A stretch of 58,779 nucleotides of DNA, taken from contig NZ_PUGF01000030.1 of assembly GCF_002976435.1 (NCBI RefSeq), forward strand, positions 1-58,779, given 5' to 3'. The translations under genes and the position numbers were made by a program. The DNA comes from Solimicrobium silvestre. Its GTDB lineage: Bacteria > Pseudomonadota > Gammaproteobacteria > Burkholderiales > Burkholderiaceae_D. A model generated the notes under the pieces. It did not search any database. It saw only the letters and a program-made list of their open reading frames with translations, and was not told the origin of the DNA. Positions 28,006-38,138 of this stretch are shown in pieces; position 1 is the stretch's first letter, and every line of letters starts with the position of its first letter.

Positions 28006-30400
28006 ATCAACAGCACCACCACGTGATGCACTTTCCCCCCTTCAATTAAAAAAGATGAATGCTTATTGGCGAGCGGCCAATTATTTATCGGTTGGTCAAA
28101 TCTATTTACTGGATAACCCGCTGCTCAAAAAACCATTAACCTTAGAGCACATCAAACCACGATTATTAGGACACTGGGGAACGACTCCAGGCTTGAATTT
28201 TATTTATGTGCATTTAAATCGCATTATTAAACTGCATGATTTAAACGTCATTAATGTCACCGGCCCTGGTCATGGTGGGCCAGGGCTGGTCGCCAATACG
28301 TATCTTGAAGGCAGTTATAGCGAGCTTTATCCCAACATTCTTCAAAATGAATCAGGGTTAAAAAAATTGTTTACGCAATTTTCTTTTCCCGGAGGAATCC
28401 CCAGTCACGTCGCCCCCGGAACACCGGGCTCAATCAATGAAGGTGGAGAACTTGGCTATTCCTTATCACATGCTTATGGCGCCGCGTTTGATAATCCCGA
28501 TTTATTAGTTGCCTGTGTCGTCGGTGACGGTGAAGCAGAGACTGGAGCAATGGCGACGAGTTGGCATTCGAATAAATTCCTAAACCCAGTACGTGATGGT
28601 GCTGTGCTACCGATTCTGCATTTAAATGGCTACAAGATAGCCGGCCCGACAGTATTAGCGCGCATTAGTCATGAGGAATTGGAGCAACTATTTCGCGGCT
28701 ATGGTTATACGCCCTACTTTGTTGAAGGGGATGATCCTGAAAAAATGCATCAGTTAATGGCGGCTACTCTTGATATTGTGATAGCCGAAATTCAGCGCAT
28801 ACAAGACGATGCGCGTTTAAATGGATTTAGTGTACGACCGCGTTGGCCGATGATTATTTTGAACTCACCAAAAGGATGGACTGGGCCAAAAATAGTCGAC
28901 GGCAAACCAGTCGAAGGAACGTTTCGGGCGCATCAAGTCCCGGTTGCAGAACTAAGAAATAACCCTGAACACGTTGCCATACTCGAACAATGGCTGAAGA
29001 GTTACCACGCCGAAGAACTCTTCGACAAAAATGGCCGACTGTTACCCGAGTTAGCAGAATTAGCACCGCGCGGGAAACGCCGCATGGGTGCCAATCCCCA
29101 TTCCAATGGCGGTTTGCTGCTACGTGATTTGATATTGCCCGATTTTCGCGAATACGCAATTAAGGTTCCAAAGCCCGGCGTGGTGGATGCGGAAGCGACG
29201 CGCATACAAGGGCAATTTTTGCGTGATGTGATGAAACTGAATACAGTAGAAAATAATTTTAGACTTTTCAGCCCGGATGAAACAGCATCAAATCGCTGGA
29301 ACGCGGTATTTGACGTAACAGACCGCTGTTCAACGGCAAGAATTATCGCCATCGATGACCATGTCGCCAACGATGGCCGGGTAATGGAAATGTTGAGCGA
29401 ACATCAATGCGAAGGTTGGCTCGAAGGGTATTTGCTCACAGGGAGGCACGGCTTTTTTTCCTGCTATGAGGCATTCATTCATATTGTTGATTCCATGTTC
29501 AATCAACATGCCAAGTGGTTAAAGATGGCACATCAAATTCCATGGCGTCGTCCAATTGCATCACTAAACTACCTGCTCTCTTCACACGTTTGGCGACAGG
29601 ATCACAATGGTTTCAGTCATCAGGATCCCGGGTTCATCGACCATGTTGTGAACAAAAAATCTGAAGTTGTTCGTGTCTATCTACCACCGGATGCCAATAC
29701 GCTATTGTCGGTCACTGATCATTGCTTACGCAGTCGCGATTACATCAATGTGATTATTGCCGGCAAACAGCCTGAGCCGCAATGGCTTGATATGGCGTCC
29801 GCAGTGAAGCATTGCGCAAATGGAATCGGCATATGGGATTGGGCCAGCAACGATGAAGGCATTGAGCCGGATGTGGTGATGGCCAGTTGCGGTGATGTGC
29901 CGACGCTCGAATCGCTGGCTGCTGTAAAAATTCTTAGAGAGCATTTTCCTGATCTGAAAATTCGCTTTATTAATGTCGTTGATTTAATGGCGTTGCAGCC
30001 GCAGATTGAGCATCCGCATGGGTTAAGCGATCAAGATTTTGATGTTTTATTCACCAAAGATAAGCCAATTATTTTTGCATTCCATGGCTACCCCACATTA
30101 ATTCATCGCCTTACCTATCGACGTACCAACCATCATCAATTGCATGTGCGTGGCTACAAAGAAAACGGTACCACAACCACACCATTTGACATGGTTGTAC
30201 TAAACGATCTTGATCGCTTCCATTTAGCCATTGACGTCATTGACCGTGTACCTAGTTTAGGAGCCAAAGCGGCACATGCTAAGCAATTTTTACGTGGAAA
30301 ACTACTGGATCACAAAGCATATATTGAACAGTACGGGGAAGACATGCCGGAAATCCAGAATTGGAAATGGGATAGCGGAAAATCAGGGATCAATTTGTAA
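27986..30400 (+). CDS. xfp: Xylulose-5-phosphate/fructose-6-phosphate phosphoketolase
   Basis: The protein has 804 residues from the ATG at 27986, which has GAGGAA upstream; the frame opens at 27938. It shows the N-terminal signature [40 protein letters not shown], the thiamine diphosphate motif [20 protein letters not shown] (about 180) and, near the C-terminus, [17 protein letters not shown]. The enzyme splits xylulose-5-phosphate (and in many cases fructose-6-phosphate) with phosphate to acetyl-phosphate plus a sugar phosphate. No acetate kinase or phosphotransacetylase gene is in the window. It overlaps the HAD gene, so translation is probably coupled. Confidence 0.95.
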   Translation: MTDQHSESTAPPRDALSPLQLKKMNAYWRAANYLSVGQIYLLDNPLLKKPLTLEHIKPRLLGHWGTTPGLNFIYVHLNRIIKLHDLNVINVTGPGHGGPGLVANTYLEGSYSELYPNILQNESGLKKLFTQFSFPGGIPSHVAPGTPGSINEGGELGYSLSHAYGAAFDNPDLLVACVVGDGEAETGAMATSWHSNKFLNPVRDGAVLPILHLNGYKIAGPTVLARISHEELEQLFRGYGYTPYFVEGDDPEKMHQLMAATLDIVIAEIQRIQDDARLNGFSVRPRWPMIILNSPKGWTGPKIVDGKPVEGTFRAHQVPVAELRNNPEHVAILEQWLKSYHAEELFDKNGRLLPELAELAPRGKRRMGANPHSNGGLLLRDLILPDFREYAIKVPKPGVVDAEATRIQGQFLRDVMKLNTVENNFRLFSPDETASNRWNAVFDVTDRCSTARIIAIDDHVANDGRVMEMLSEHQCEGWLEGYLLTGRHGFFSCYEAFIHIVDSMFNQHAKWLKMAHQIPWRRPIASLNYLLSSHVWRQDHNGFSHQDPGFIDHVVNKKSEVVRVYLPPDANTLLSVTDHCLRSRDYINVIIAGKQPEPQWLDMASAVKHCANGIGIWDWASNDEGIEPDVVMASCGDVPTLESLAAVKILREHFPDLKIRFINVVDLMALQPQIEHPHGLSDQDFDVLFTKDKPIIFAFHGYPTLIHRLTYRRTNHHQLHVRGYKENGTTTTPFDMVVLNDLDRFHLAIDVIDRVPSLGAKAAHAKQFLRGKLLDHKAYIEQYGEDMPEIQNWKWDSGKSGINL

Positions 30401-30428
30401 TTGCATCGTCAATAAAATGGGGGGATCT

Positions 30429-30447
30429 GTTGGGTAACGTACAGATT
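30429..30447 (+). promoter_or_regulatory. Dispersed palindromic motif, copy 4
   Basis: GTTGGGTAACGTACAGATT, in the gap between phosphoketolase and the hibernation-factor-like gene. It is preceded by ATCT, so ATCTGT and ACAGAT extend the symmetry. Confidence 0.5.
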
Positions 30448-30581
30448 AACGCTACGTTTTCAACTAACTTGTAGATCAAAGCAGATTTCTCTCAACATAA
30501 GGTATCCGCTATACAACCGCTACCCCAAAAATTCTGGCGGCCTCCTTTTCATAACACTATTTAAGGTCTCACACTTCTATC

Positions 30582-30944
30582 ATGCATATTCAACTTAATA
30601 CAGACAATACAGTGGAAAGCCATGCTCCCTTAGTTGCGCATGTTGAAACGATAGTGGCAGAAACTTTGCAACGATTCAGCGAGCGCATTTCACGTGTCGA
30701 AATACATCTTAGCCTGATCAATGATCACAAACATAGCGGTGGTGAGCATAAGTGTGTCATGGAAGCGCGCATTGAAGGCCATCCACCGATCATTGCAAGC
30801 GACCATGCAATTAGCATGCATCATTCCATTCATGGTGCTGTTAATAAGCTACGAAGAGCGATCGAAAGTACTTTTGGCCGTATCAATGTTAATAATAAAA
30901 ATGGCGATGCGGTTAACGATACGGATCCGCAATTTTCCTCTTAA
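30582..30944 (+). CDS. HPF/RaiA-family ribosome-associated protein
   Basis: The 120-residue protein has the HPF/RaiA fold pattern: a central RISRVEIHLSLINDHKHSGGEHKCVMEARIEGHPPIIASDH and a final helix HHSIHGAVNKLRRAIESTFGR. Members bind the ribosomal decoding region and silence ribosomes in stationary phase or stress. It is a short form without a dimerisation domain. The presence of such a gene inside a pentose phosphate/phosphoketolase series suggests stationary-phase or stress-linked expression of the whole island. Confidence 0.75.
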   Translation: MHIQLNTDNTVESHAPLVAHVETIVAETLQRFSERISRVEIHLSLINDHKHSGGEHKCVMEARIEGHPPIIASDHAISMHHSIHGAVNKLRRAIESTFGRINVNNKNGDAVNDTDPQFSS

Positions 30945-31000
30945 AAATGCGAAATGATAAGGCGCCTGCAATTATTCAATTGACTAATTAAAGCGACTAA

Positions 31001-31019
31001 GTGGGATAACGAACAGATT
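31001..31019 (+). promoter_or_regulatory. Dispersed palindromic motif, copy 5
   Basis: GTGGGATAACGAACAGATT, 75-93 bases upstream of the transketolase start. It is close to copy 4 in its right half. Confidence 0.5.
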
Positions 31020-31093
31020 GAATCTGACACTGAGCCTATGCTGAACCAGCCCCTTTTCATTTGAAAGAAAATTTTATCTAGCTTAGGAACATC

Positions 31094-33190
31094 ATGCCTC
31101 CAGATATTACGGTTCCGGCGACGGCTCCAGCCTTATCGCTTGACGATTTATGTGTCAATACACTACGTTTTCTTGCAGTGGACGCGGTACAAAAAGCAAA
31201 TAGCGGTCATCCAGGTCTGCCTTTAGGTGCAGCTTCAATGGCATACGTCTTATGGACGCGTTTCCTGAAACACAACCCATCTAATCCGGATTGGTTCAAT
31301 CGCGATCGGTTCGTTTTATCTGCCGGACACGGTTCTGCCTTGCTATATAGCTTATTGCATCTTACGGGTTATGCGGTTCCGCTGGACCAGATCAAACAAT
31401 TTCGTCAATGGGGCAGCATCACTCCCGGGCATCCGGAGCGCGGCGTTACTCCGGGCGTCGAAACGACAACCGGACCACTGGGACAGGGATTTGCTAACGG
31501 CGTAGGTATGGCGATAGCCGAAGCAAATTTGGCGGCGCGCTATAACCAGCCCGGCCTTAGCGTAATCGATCACCATACCTATGGCATCGTGAGCGATGGC
31601 GATTTGATGGAAGGAATTGCTTCCGAAGCAGCTTCGCTGGCGGGGCATTTGCAATTAGGTAAATTAATTTACCTTTATGATGATAATCACATCACCTTAT
31701 CCGCCGCAACAGATATGAGTTTCACAGAAAATTGCGCACAGCGTTTCGACGCGTATGGATGGCATACACAAACCGTCGTTGATGGTAACGATTTAATGTC
31801 AATTGAAAACGCATTACGACGAGCCAAAGCCGAAACGTTACGTCCGTCATTAATATTGGTACGGACACATATCGGCTTCGGTTCGCCGCATAAACAAGAT
31901 ACCTTCGCAGCACATGGCTCACCTCTTGGCGAGGAAGAAGTTCGTTTAACTAAAGCGCATCTTAATTGGCCGATTGAACCGCCCTTTTATATCCCTGACT
32001 CCGCTCAAATTTATTTTTCATTTGCCCTTGATCGAGGGAAACTAGCCGAAACACAATGGAGCACCACATTTGCTAGCTACGAGCAAGAATTTCCAGAATT
32101 GGCTACAGAATTACGCCAATTAATGACCGGTAATCTTCCAATCGACTGGGATGTAGAGCTACCTCAATTTCCAGCTGATGTGAAGGGCTTATCAACAAGA
32201 GTCGCTTCCGGAAAAATAATGAATGCCATTGCAGGACGATTACCAGGGCTAATTGGCGGCTCAGCTGACTTAGACCCTTCCACATTTACGGCGCTGACCA
32301 ACCTCGGTGATTTTCAACCATCCGTCAGCAACATCATTAGTACTGAAGACCGCCAAGGCTCCAACGGTGGTGGATGGTCTTACTCAGGACGCAATCTGCA
32401 TTTTGGAGTACGTGAGCACGCTATGGGGGCGATCATGAATGGATTAGCTGCGCATGGCGGATTTACACCATTTGGCGCAACCTTTCTTGTTTTTGCCGAT
32501 TACATGCGGCCACCTATGCGTCTTGCCGCACTGATGGGCTTACATGTCATTTATATATTTACGCACGATAGCATTGCCGTTGGCGAAGATGGATCAACGC
32601 ACCAACCCGTCGAACAAGTAGCCAGCTTACGTGCAATTCCACGCTTAATTGTTATTCGTCCAGCTGATGCCAATGAAACGGCAGAAGCTTGGCGAATGGC
32701 ACTGACATCGACCAAACAACCGGTCGCATTAATATTGACCAGGCAGCATGTGCCTACGCTTGATCGTATCCAATACGCCTCCTCCGAGGGGCTATCACAT
32801 GGCGCTTATATATTAGCGGATGCGCCGAATGGCGACCCCGATTTAATACTCATTGCGAGTGGTTCCGAAGTTGGGCTGATCGTCGCTGCACGAGAGGCGC
32901 TTGTAAAGCAAGGGCTAAAAATCAGAATAGTTTCAATGCCAAGTTGGGAGCTGTTTGATGCCCAAGATGTGGACTACCGCAACCAAGTTCTACCGCCTTC
33001 CGTCACCGCCAGACTTGCTGTAGAAGCCGGAATATCTCAGGGATGGCATCGCTATGTCGGCACGAAAGGCGACGTACTTGCCGTTGATTGTTTCGGTGCA
33101 TCAGCACCGGGGGAAGAAATGATGCTGAAGTATGGATTTACTGTAGAAAATGTCTGTGAAAGAGCATTGGCTATATTGAAATCGGGTTAA
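31094..33190 (+). CDS. tkt: Transketolase
   Basis: The 698-residue protein shows [18 protein letters not shown] at the N-terminus, [19 protein letters not shown], the thiamine diphosphate motif [19 protein letters not shown] (about 165) and [17 protein letters not shown], then a C-terminal domain with [13 protein letters not shown]. It moves two-carbon units between pentose and other sugar phosphates. It shares xylulose-5-phosphate with the phosphoketolase upstream. GGAACATC lies before the ATG. Length is normal for the family. Confidence 0.95.
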   Translation: MPPDITVPATAPALSLDDLCVNTLRFLAVDAVQKANSGHPGLPLGAASMAYVLWTRFLKHNPSNPDWFNRDRFVLSAGHGSALLYSLLHLTGYAVPLDQIKQFRQWGSITPGHPERGVTPGVETTTGPLGQGFANGVGMAIAEANLAARYNQPGLSVIDHHTYGIVSDGDLMEGIASEAASLAGHLQLGKLIYLYDDNHITLSAATDMSFTENCAQRFDAYGWHTQTVVDGNDLMSIENALRRAKAETLRPSLILVRTHIGFGSPHKQDTFAAHGSPLGEEEVRLTKAHLNWPIEPPFYIPDSAQIYFSFALDRGKLAETQWSTTFASYEQEFPELATELRQLMTGNLPIDWDVELPQFPADVKGLSTRVASGKIMNAIAGRLPGLIGGSADLDPSTFTALTNLGDFQPSVSNIISTEDRQGSNGGGWSYSGRNLHFGVREHAMGAIMNGLAAHGGFTPFGATFLVFADYMRPPMRLAALMGLHVIYIFTHDSIAVGEDGSTHQPVEQVASLRAIPRLIVIRPADANETAEAWRMALTSTKQPVALILTRQHVPTLDRIQYASSEGLSHGAYILADAPNGDPDLILIASGSEVGLIVAAREALVKQGLKIRIVSMPSWELFDAQDVDYRNQVLPPSVTARLAVEAGISQGWHRYVGTKGDVLAVDCFGASAPGEEMMLKYGFTVENVCERALAILKSG

Positions 33191-33229
33191 ACCACTTAAC
33201 GCAGTGTTTGTTTATTCAGGAGTTTTACT

Positions 33230-34243
33230 ATGCAAATAGGAATGATCGGATTAGGCCGCATGGGCGCTAACATGGTTCGCCGCCTGGCGGATGGTGATCA
33301 CAATTGTATCGTCTATGACGTACAAGATTCCGCGATACAAGCACTTGTTCATCACAACGTGGCAGGCGCTACATCGATTAGTGACTTGGTCAGTCAATTA
33401 GATCAACCGCGCGTCATTTGGTTAATGGTTCCCGCTGCGATCGTGGACGAAAGTCTGAAAACACTAGTTCCTTTACTCAGCAGTGGTGACATTATTATTG
33501 ATGGCGGCAATTCCTATTACCACGACGATATTCGACGAGGTAATGAATTGAAATTACACAAAATTCATTATCTGGATGTCGGTACCAGCGGCGGGGTTGC
33601 GGGATTAGACCGCGGATATTGTTTAATGATCGGCGGGGAAAAAGAGATTGTTCAACATCTCTCCCCAATCTTTGAAACACTTGCGCCCGGCGTCGATGCG
33701 GCTCCCCTGACCGTTGGCCGAACAAACAGGAGCAGTACCGCGGATCATGGTTACTTACACTGCGGGCCACAGGGTGCAGGTCATTTCGTCAAGATGGTAC
33801 ACAATGGTATTGAGTACGGCATCATGGGCGCCTATGCCGAGGGATTGAACATCTTACATCACGCGAACATTGGCAAAAGTAAAGTTGACAGTGATGCCGA
33901 AACTACGCCGCTACGTAATCCTGAACACTATCAATATGAATTAGATTTAACTGAAATTACAGAGTTGTGGCGTCGTGGCAGTGTCATTGGTTCCTGGTTG
34001 CTTGATCTGACTGCAGCCGCGCTCGTTAAAGATCCAAAGCTCGAAAACTATACCGGCCGTGTCTCCGATTCCGGAGAAGGCCGATGGACAATTATGGCCG
34101 CAATTGATGAAGCGGTGCCTATACCCATTCTCAGCGCCGCCTTGTTTGAGCGTTTTAGCTCACGCGGCGCAGCTGACTTTTCCGACAAATTATTATCCGC
34201 GATGCGCCATGGCTTCGGCGGTCACATCGAGAAATCCGACTAG
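33230..34243 (+). CDS. gnd: 6-phosphogluconate dehydrogenase, decarboxylating (short, YqeC/GndA-like type)
   Basis: The 337-residue protein starts MQIGMIGLGRMGANMVRRL, an NAD(P)-binding GxGxxG. It has IIIDGGNSYYHDD, DVGTSGGVAGLDRGYCLMIGG and GAGHFVKMVHNGIEYGIMGAYAE with the catalytic lysine and asparagine. The short length (versus about 470) marks the YqeC-like class, many of which prefer NAD+. It converts 6-phosphogluconate to ribulose-5-phosphate and CO2. CAGGAG lies before the ATG. A 6-phosphogluconolactonase gene between zwf and this step is not present in the window. Confidence 0.92.
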   Translation: MQIGMIGLGRMGANMVRRLADGDHNCIVYDVQDSAIQALVHHNVAGATSISDLVSQLDQPRVIWLMVPAAIVDESLKTLVPLLSSGDIIIDGGNSYYHDDIRRGNELKLHKIHYLDVGTSGGVAGLDRGYCLMIGGEKEIVQHLSPIFETLAPGVDAAPLTVGRTNRSSTADHGYLHCGPQGAGHFVKMVHNGIEYGIMGAYAEGLNILHHANIGKSKVDSDAETTPLRNPEHYQYELDLTEITELWRRGSVIGSWLLDLTAAALVKDPKLENYTGRVSDSGEGRWTIMAAIDEAVPIPILSAALFERFSSRGAADFSDKLLSAMRHGFGGHIEKSD

Positions 34244-34277
34244 CTAAATTTACATCATTATTTGGAGATAGAATTCC

Positions 34278-35459
34278 ATGAACACAACTCAACAATTACA
34301 CGATCTTGGGCAAAGCGTATGGCTTGACAACATCACGCGTGAACTTTTACAAAATGGCACCTTGCAAAATTACATCGATAATTACAACGTCACAGGCCTT
34401 ACTTCAAATCCAACGATTTACGAGCAAGCCATTCGACATAGTCATTTTTATGATGAAGAAATCAAGGAAAAAGCCACAGAAGGAAAAACCAATTCAGAAA
34501 TTTTTTTTGAACTGGCGATAGAAGACTTAAGGCAGGCAGCTGATTTATTTGCCCCAATTCATAAAGCGACATCGGGCGTCGATGGCTGGGTCTCACTTGA
34601 AATATCGCCACTGCTGGCAAATGATGTCAACGCTACCATCAGCGAAGCAATACGACTTCATGAAAGTGCTCAACGGGAAAACCTCTTTATCAAGATTCCA
34701 GGCACACCATCCGGTTGCATCGCGATTGAAGAAGTCATCTTCGCGGGGGTACCTGTCAACGTAACTTTATTGTTTTCATGCGAGCAATATATGAAAGCAG
34801 GATCCGCCTATATGCGTGCGATTGAACGACGTATTGCCGCAGGACTCAACCCTAAAGTAGCATCGGTTGCTTCCTTATTTGTCAGCCGGTGGGATGTAGC
34901 GGTCAAAGATAAAGTTCCTGCTGATCTGCATAATAAACTAGGTATAGCGATAGCGCAGCGTACCTATCGGGCATATCAACACTTATTAGACTCACCGCGC
35001 TGGCTCGATTTGGCGAAGGCCGGAGCGCAAACACAACGACTTCTTTGGGCCAGCACGGGCAGCAAGGATTCAGCCATATCCGACACCTTTTATGTACAAG
35101 AATTAGCCTCACCAAATACCATCAACACCCTACCGGAAAAGACATTACTCACATTTGGCGATCATGGCTTAATCGGACACACCATGTCGGTTGATGGTGA
35201 CAACGCAGAACAAGAAATTGCCTTGTTTATGAAAGCGGGGATTGATATTGATTTATTAGCAGGGCAATTACAAACTGAGGGTACCGCTTCATTCACAAAA
35301 TCATGGAATGAATTACTGGCAATGATCAATAGTAAAAGCGTTACGCTCGCGAATGGAGAAGCAGAGAAACAACAACCTACGCCAACTATACCGACAGAAC
35401 CTACAGCGCCCTCAAGGCCAACGTTAAGATTAAAAAAATATAGCAAGGAATTAACATGA
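34278..35459 (+). CDS. tal: Transaldolase
   Basis: The 393-residue protein has GQSVWLDNITRELLQNG, VTGLTSNPTIYEQAI, and the Schiff-base lysine in LFIKIPGT (near 138), followed by INVTLLFS-type VNVTLLFSCEQY and ASVASLFVSRWD. It transfers dihydroxyacetone units between sugar phosphates. The C-terminal about 30 residues are proline/threonine rich and not part of the usual fold. The stop overlaps the next start (ATGA), indicating coupling. Confidence 0.93.
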   Translation: MNTTQQLHDLGQSVWLDNITRELLQNGTLQNYIDNYNVTGLTSNPTIYEQAIRHSHFYDEEIKEKATEGKTNSEIFFELAIEDLRQAADLFAPIHKATSGVDGWVSLEISPLLANDVNATISEAIRLHESAQRENLFIKIPGTPSGCIAIEEVIFAGVPVNVTLLFSCEQYMKAGSAYMRAIERRIAAGLNPKVASVASLFVSRWDVAVKDKVPADLHNKLGIAIAQRTYRAYQHLLDSPRWLDLAKAGAQTQRLLWASTGSKDSAISDTFYVQELASPNTINTLPEKTLLTFGDHGLIGHTMSVDGDNAEQEIALFMKAGIDIDLLAGQLQTEGTASFTKSWNELLAMINSKSVTLANGEAEKQQPTPTIPTEPTAPSRPTLRLKKYSKELT

Positions 35460-36424
35460 AACCTGGCTATATAAAACCACTGTATTTACTTCCATTCGAT
35501 CATCGCGATTCCTATGTGCGTGACATGTTTCATTTTCAGTTGCCACTTTCGAATGAGCAGCATAAAAAAATAGTCGCTAGTAAACAGCTCATTTATGAAG
35601 GGTTCTTGGCCGCATTAGATAGCGACGAGTTGAAATCACGCGCAGGCATTCTCGTCGATGAACAATTCGGTACAGAAATTTTGCAAAATGCGATTAAACG
35701 CACTTGTATCCGCGCAATTTCGGTAGAGAAAAGCGGCACTGATGAGTTTGAATTTGAATACGGTAAAGCATTTCCAGCACATATCGACTTATTCAAACCA
35801 ACCTTCGCGAAAGTGTTAGTCCGTTATAACCCGGAAGGTGACGCGGCTCTTAACCTGCGTCAGGTTGCTCGACTTTTAAAATTATCCGAATATTGTCAAT
35901 CAACTCAACGACCTTTAATGTTTGAGTTACTCGTGCCTGCAACGAAAGCGCAATTGAGTTGGTATAACGAAGATAAAAATGCCTATGATCGAAAATGCCG
36001 TCCCATGTTAATGGTACAAGCGATCTGCGCACTGCAAGATGCCGGTATAGAACCTAGCATTTGGAAAGTTGAAGGTTTGGATAGTCGAGAGAATTGCGAA
36101 AAAGTAGTCGATGCGGCACGGCGCCATGGAAGAAATGAAGTAAGTTGCATCATTTTAGGAAGAGGCGCGGATGAAAAAAAGGTTGCAGAATGGCTGGCAA
36201 TTGCAGCACCCGTTCCCGGTTTCATCGGCTTCGCAGTGGGACGTACGACATTCTGGGATGCCATCGCAGAATTTGAATCGAAAACAATCAGCAGGGAGGT
36301 CGCCATCGCACATATCGCTCAACGGTATCGGATGTGGGTTGATATTTTCGAAAATGCGCATTCTGTCAAAAACGGTCAACCCAAAAAATTGAGTAATGCA
36401 ACTTCTGCAAAGGCGCTCGCATGA
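35456..36424 (+). CDS. Stand-alone DUF2090 aldolase-like protein
   Basis: The 322-residue protein begins LYLLPFDHRDSYVRDMF and has LVRYNPEGDAALNLRQVARL, LMFELLVPAT, IWKVEGLDSRENCEKV and FIGFAVGRTTFWDAI. This is the DUF2090 domain (PF09863), usually found as the C-terminal half of IolC fusion kinases and annotated as 2-deoxy-5-keto-gluconate-6-phosphate aldolase-like. Here it stands alone, without an iol neighbour. It overlaps transaldolase upstream and phosphoglucomutase downstream by four bases each. A TIM-barrel aldolase acting on a sugar phosphate is likely, but the substrate is unknown. Confidence 0.75.
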   Translation: MKPGYIKPLYLLPFDHRDSYVRDMFHFQLPLSNEQHKKIVASKQLIYEGFLAALDSDELKSRAGILVDEQFGTEILQNAIKRTCIRAISVEKSGTDEFEFEYGKAFPAHIDLFKPTFAKVLVRYNPEGDAALNLRQVARLLKLSEYCQSTQRPLMFELLVPATKAQLSWYNEDKNAYDRKCRPMLMVQAICALQDAGIEPSIWKVEGLDSRENCEKVVDAARRHGRNEVSCIILGRGADEKKVAEWLAIAAPVPGFIGFAVGRTTFWDAIAEFESKTISREVAIAHIAQRYRMWVDIFENAHSVKNGQPKKLSNATSAKALA

Positions 36425-38079
36425 TAATCAGCCCTCTTGCTGGGAAATCAGCCCCAATCGACATGCTCGTCAATGTGCCCCGCCTTGTCTCTGCATACTA
36501 TACAAATGTGCCTGACCCTTCGGTTCCTTCTCAATGTGTCGCATTCGGCACATCCGGTCATCGCGGGTCTTCCCTGGAAACCAGTTTTAATGAATTGCAT
36601 GTCGTCGCAATTAGCCAGGCTATTTGTGAATATCGCGCCAAGCACAATATTACCGGCCCCCTATTTCTTGGCATTGATACGCATGCTTTGTCAATTCCAG
36701 CCAGTGCCAGTGTAGTGGAAGTATTAGCGGCCAATGGCGTCGATGTGATGCTGGCAAAACATGATGAGTACACCCCTACCCCAGCAGTTTCACTCGCCAT
36801 TGTGATGTATAACCGTGGCCGCCAATTCGGTTTTGCTGATGGCATCGTAATTACGCCCTCCCATAACCCACCTGATAATGGCGGGTTTAAGTACAACACA
36901 CCCAATGGCGGGCCAGCGGATACGTCCGTCACCGATGCAATTGAATTAAGAGCCAACGAACTTTTAAAAAAAGGCCTGTCCGAACTCAAGCGCATGCCGT
37001 ACAGCAAAGCGTTACAGGCTTCGACTACCCACTACTTTGATTACCTGACTTCGTACGTAAATGAACTCACCCAAGTCATCGATCTGGATGCAATTCGTGA
37101 CGCAAATCTTCGCATTGGAATCGATCCGCTCGGCGGCGCTGGTGTGCATTATTGGGGCAGAATTGGAGAACAATATAAATTAAATTTGAGGGTAATCAGC
37201 GAAGAAGTTGATCCTACGTTCCGTTTTATGACGCTTGATTGGGATGGCCGCATCCGCATGGATCCTTCGTCGAGTTATGCCATGCAGCGTTTAATCCATT
37301 TGCAAAATCATTACGATATTGCCTTCGCCTGCGACACAGATCATGACCGTCACGGCATTGTTACGCCCACATCAGGCTTGCTTCCACCTAACCACTATCT
37401 GAGCGTTGCTATCGACTACTTATTCAGGTATCGCCCCGCATGGTCAACAACTGCCGGAGTAGGAAAAACTATCGTCAGCACGCAAATGATTGATCACGTC
37501 TGTGTCGGATTGGGTCGAAAAATGCACGAAGTACCGGTTGGTTTCAAATGGTTCGTCGATGGCTTAAGTAATGGCTCGCTTGGATTCGGCGGAGAAGAAA
37601 GTGCCGGCGCCACATTTCTGCGACTGGACGGCAGTACTTGGACAACGGATAAAGATGGGATTGTGTCAGCGTTGCTGGCAGCAGAGATAACAGCTAAAAA
37701 AGGACGTAATCCAGGTGAAGAGTACCGACATCTCACGGAAAAGTTTGGTGATCCAGTCGCTAAACGCGTAGAGGCAGTTGCCACTCCAATCCAGAAAAAA
37801 AATCTCTCTAAACTATCGGCACAGCAAATTCATTCAACCGATCTGGCCGGGCAAAAAATTATCAGCATTCTTACCGAAGCACCTGGTAATGCAGCGCCAA
37901 TCGGCGGAGTAAAAGTCATTACCGCTGATGGCTGGTTTGCGGCAAGACCATCTGGCACGGAGGATATTTATAAAATTTATGCTGAAAGTTTTCAAGGGCA
38001 AGATCATTTAGATCGAATCTTAAAAGAAGCGCAAGAAATTGTTGATACTGCCATTTCTGGTTGCAATGACGGCCAGTAA
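36421..38079 (+). CDS. pgm: Phosphoglucomutase (alpha-D-glucose specific)
   Basis: The 552-residue protein has the active-site serine motif ITPSHNPPDNGGFKYN (about 144-158), the metal-binding ACDTDHDRHG (about 304-313), the sugar-binding GFGGEESAGA and the phosphate-binding ARPSGTEDIYKIYAES. It interconverts glucose-1-phosphate and glucose-6-phosphate, the branch point between UDP-glucose/glucan synthesis and the pentose phosphate route. It is coupled to the upstream aldolase-like gene by a four-base overlap. Confidence 0.95.
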   Translation: MIISPLAGKSAPIDMLVNVPRLVSAYYTNVPDPSVPSQCVAFGTSGHRGSSLETSFNELHVVAISQAICEYRAKHNITGPLFLGIDTHALSIPASASVVEVLAANGVDVMLAKHDEYTPTPAVSLAIVMYNRGRQFGFADGIVITPSHNPPDNGGFKYNTPNGGPADTSVTDAIELRANELLKKGLSELKRMPYSKALQASTTHYFDYLTSYVNELTQVIDLDAIRDANLRIGIDPLGGAGVHYWGRIGEQYKLNLRVISEEVDPTFRFMTLDWDGRIRMDPSSSYAMQRLIHLQNHYDIAFACDTDHDRHGIVTPTSGLLPPNHYLSVAIDYLFRYRPAWSTTAGVGKTIVSTQMIDHVCVGLGRKMHEVPVGFKWFVDGLSNGSLGFGGEESAGATFLRLDGSTWTTDKDGIVSALLAAEITAKKGRNPGEEYRHLTEKFGDPVAKRVEAVATPIQKKNLSKLSAQQIHSTDLAGQKIISILTEAPGNAAPIGGVKVITADGWFAARPSGTEDIYKIYAESFQGQDHLDRILKEAQEIVDTAISGCNDGQ

Positions 38080-38138
38080 TCGCTTAACAAAATCCGTAAA
38101 TCGACTTTTCTTTGCAATTAAATATTAACTTAGGCGCC

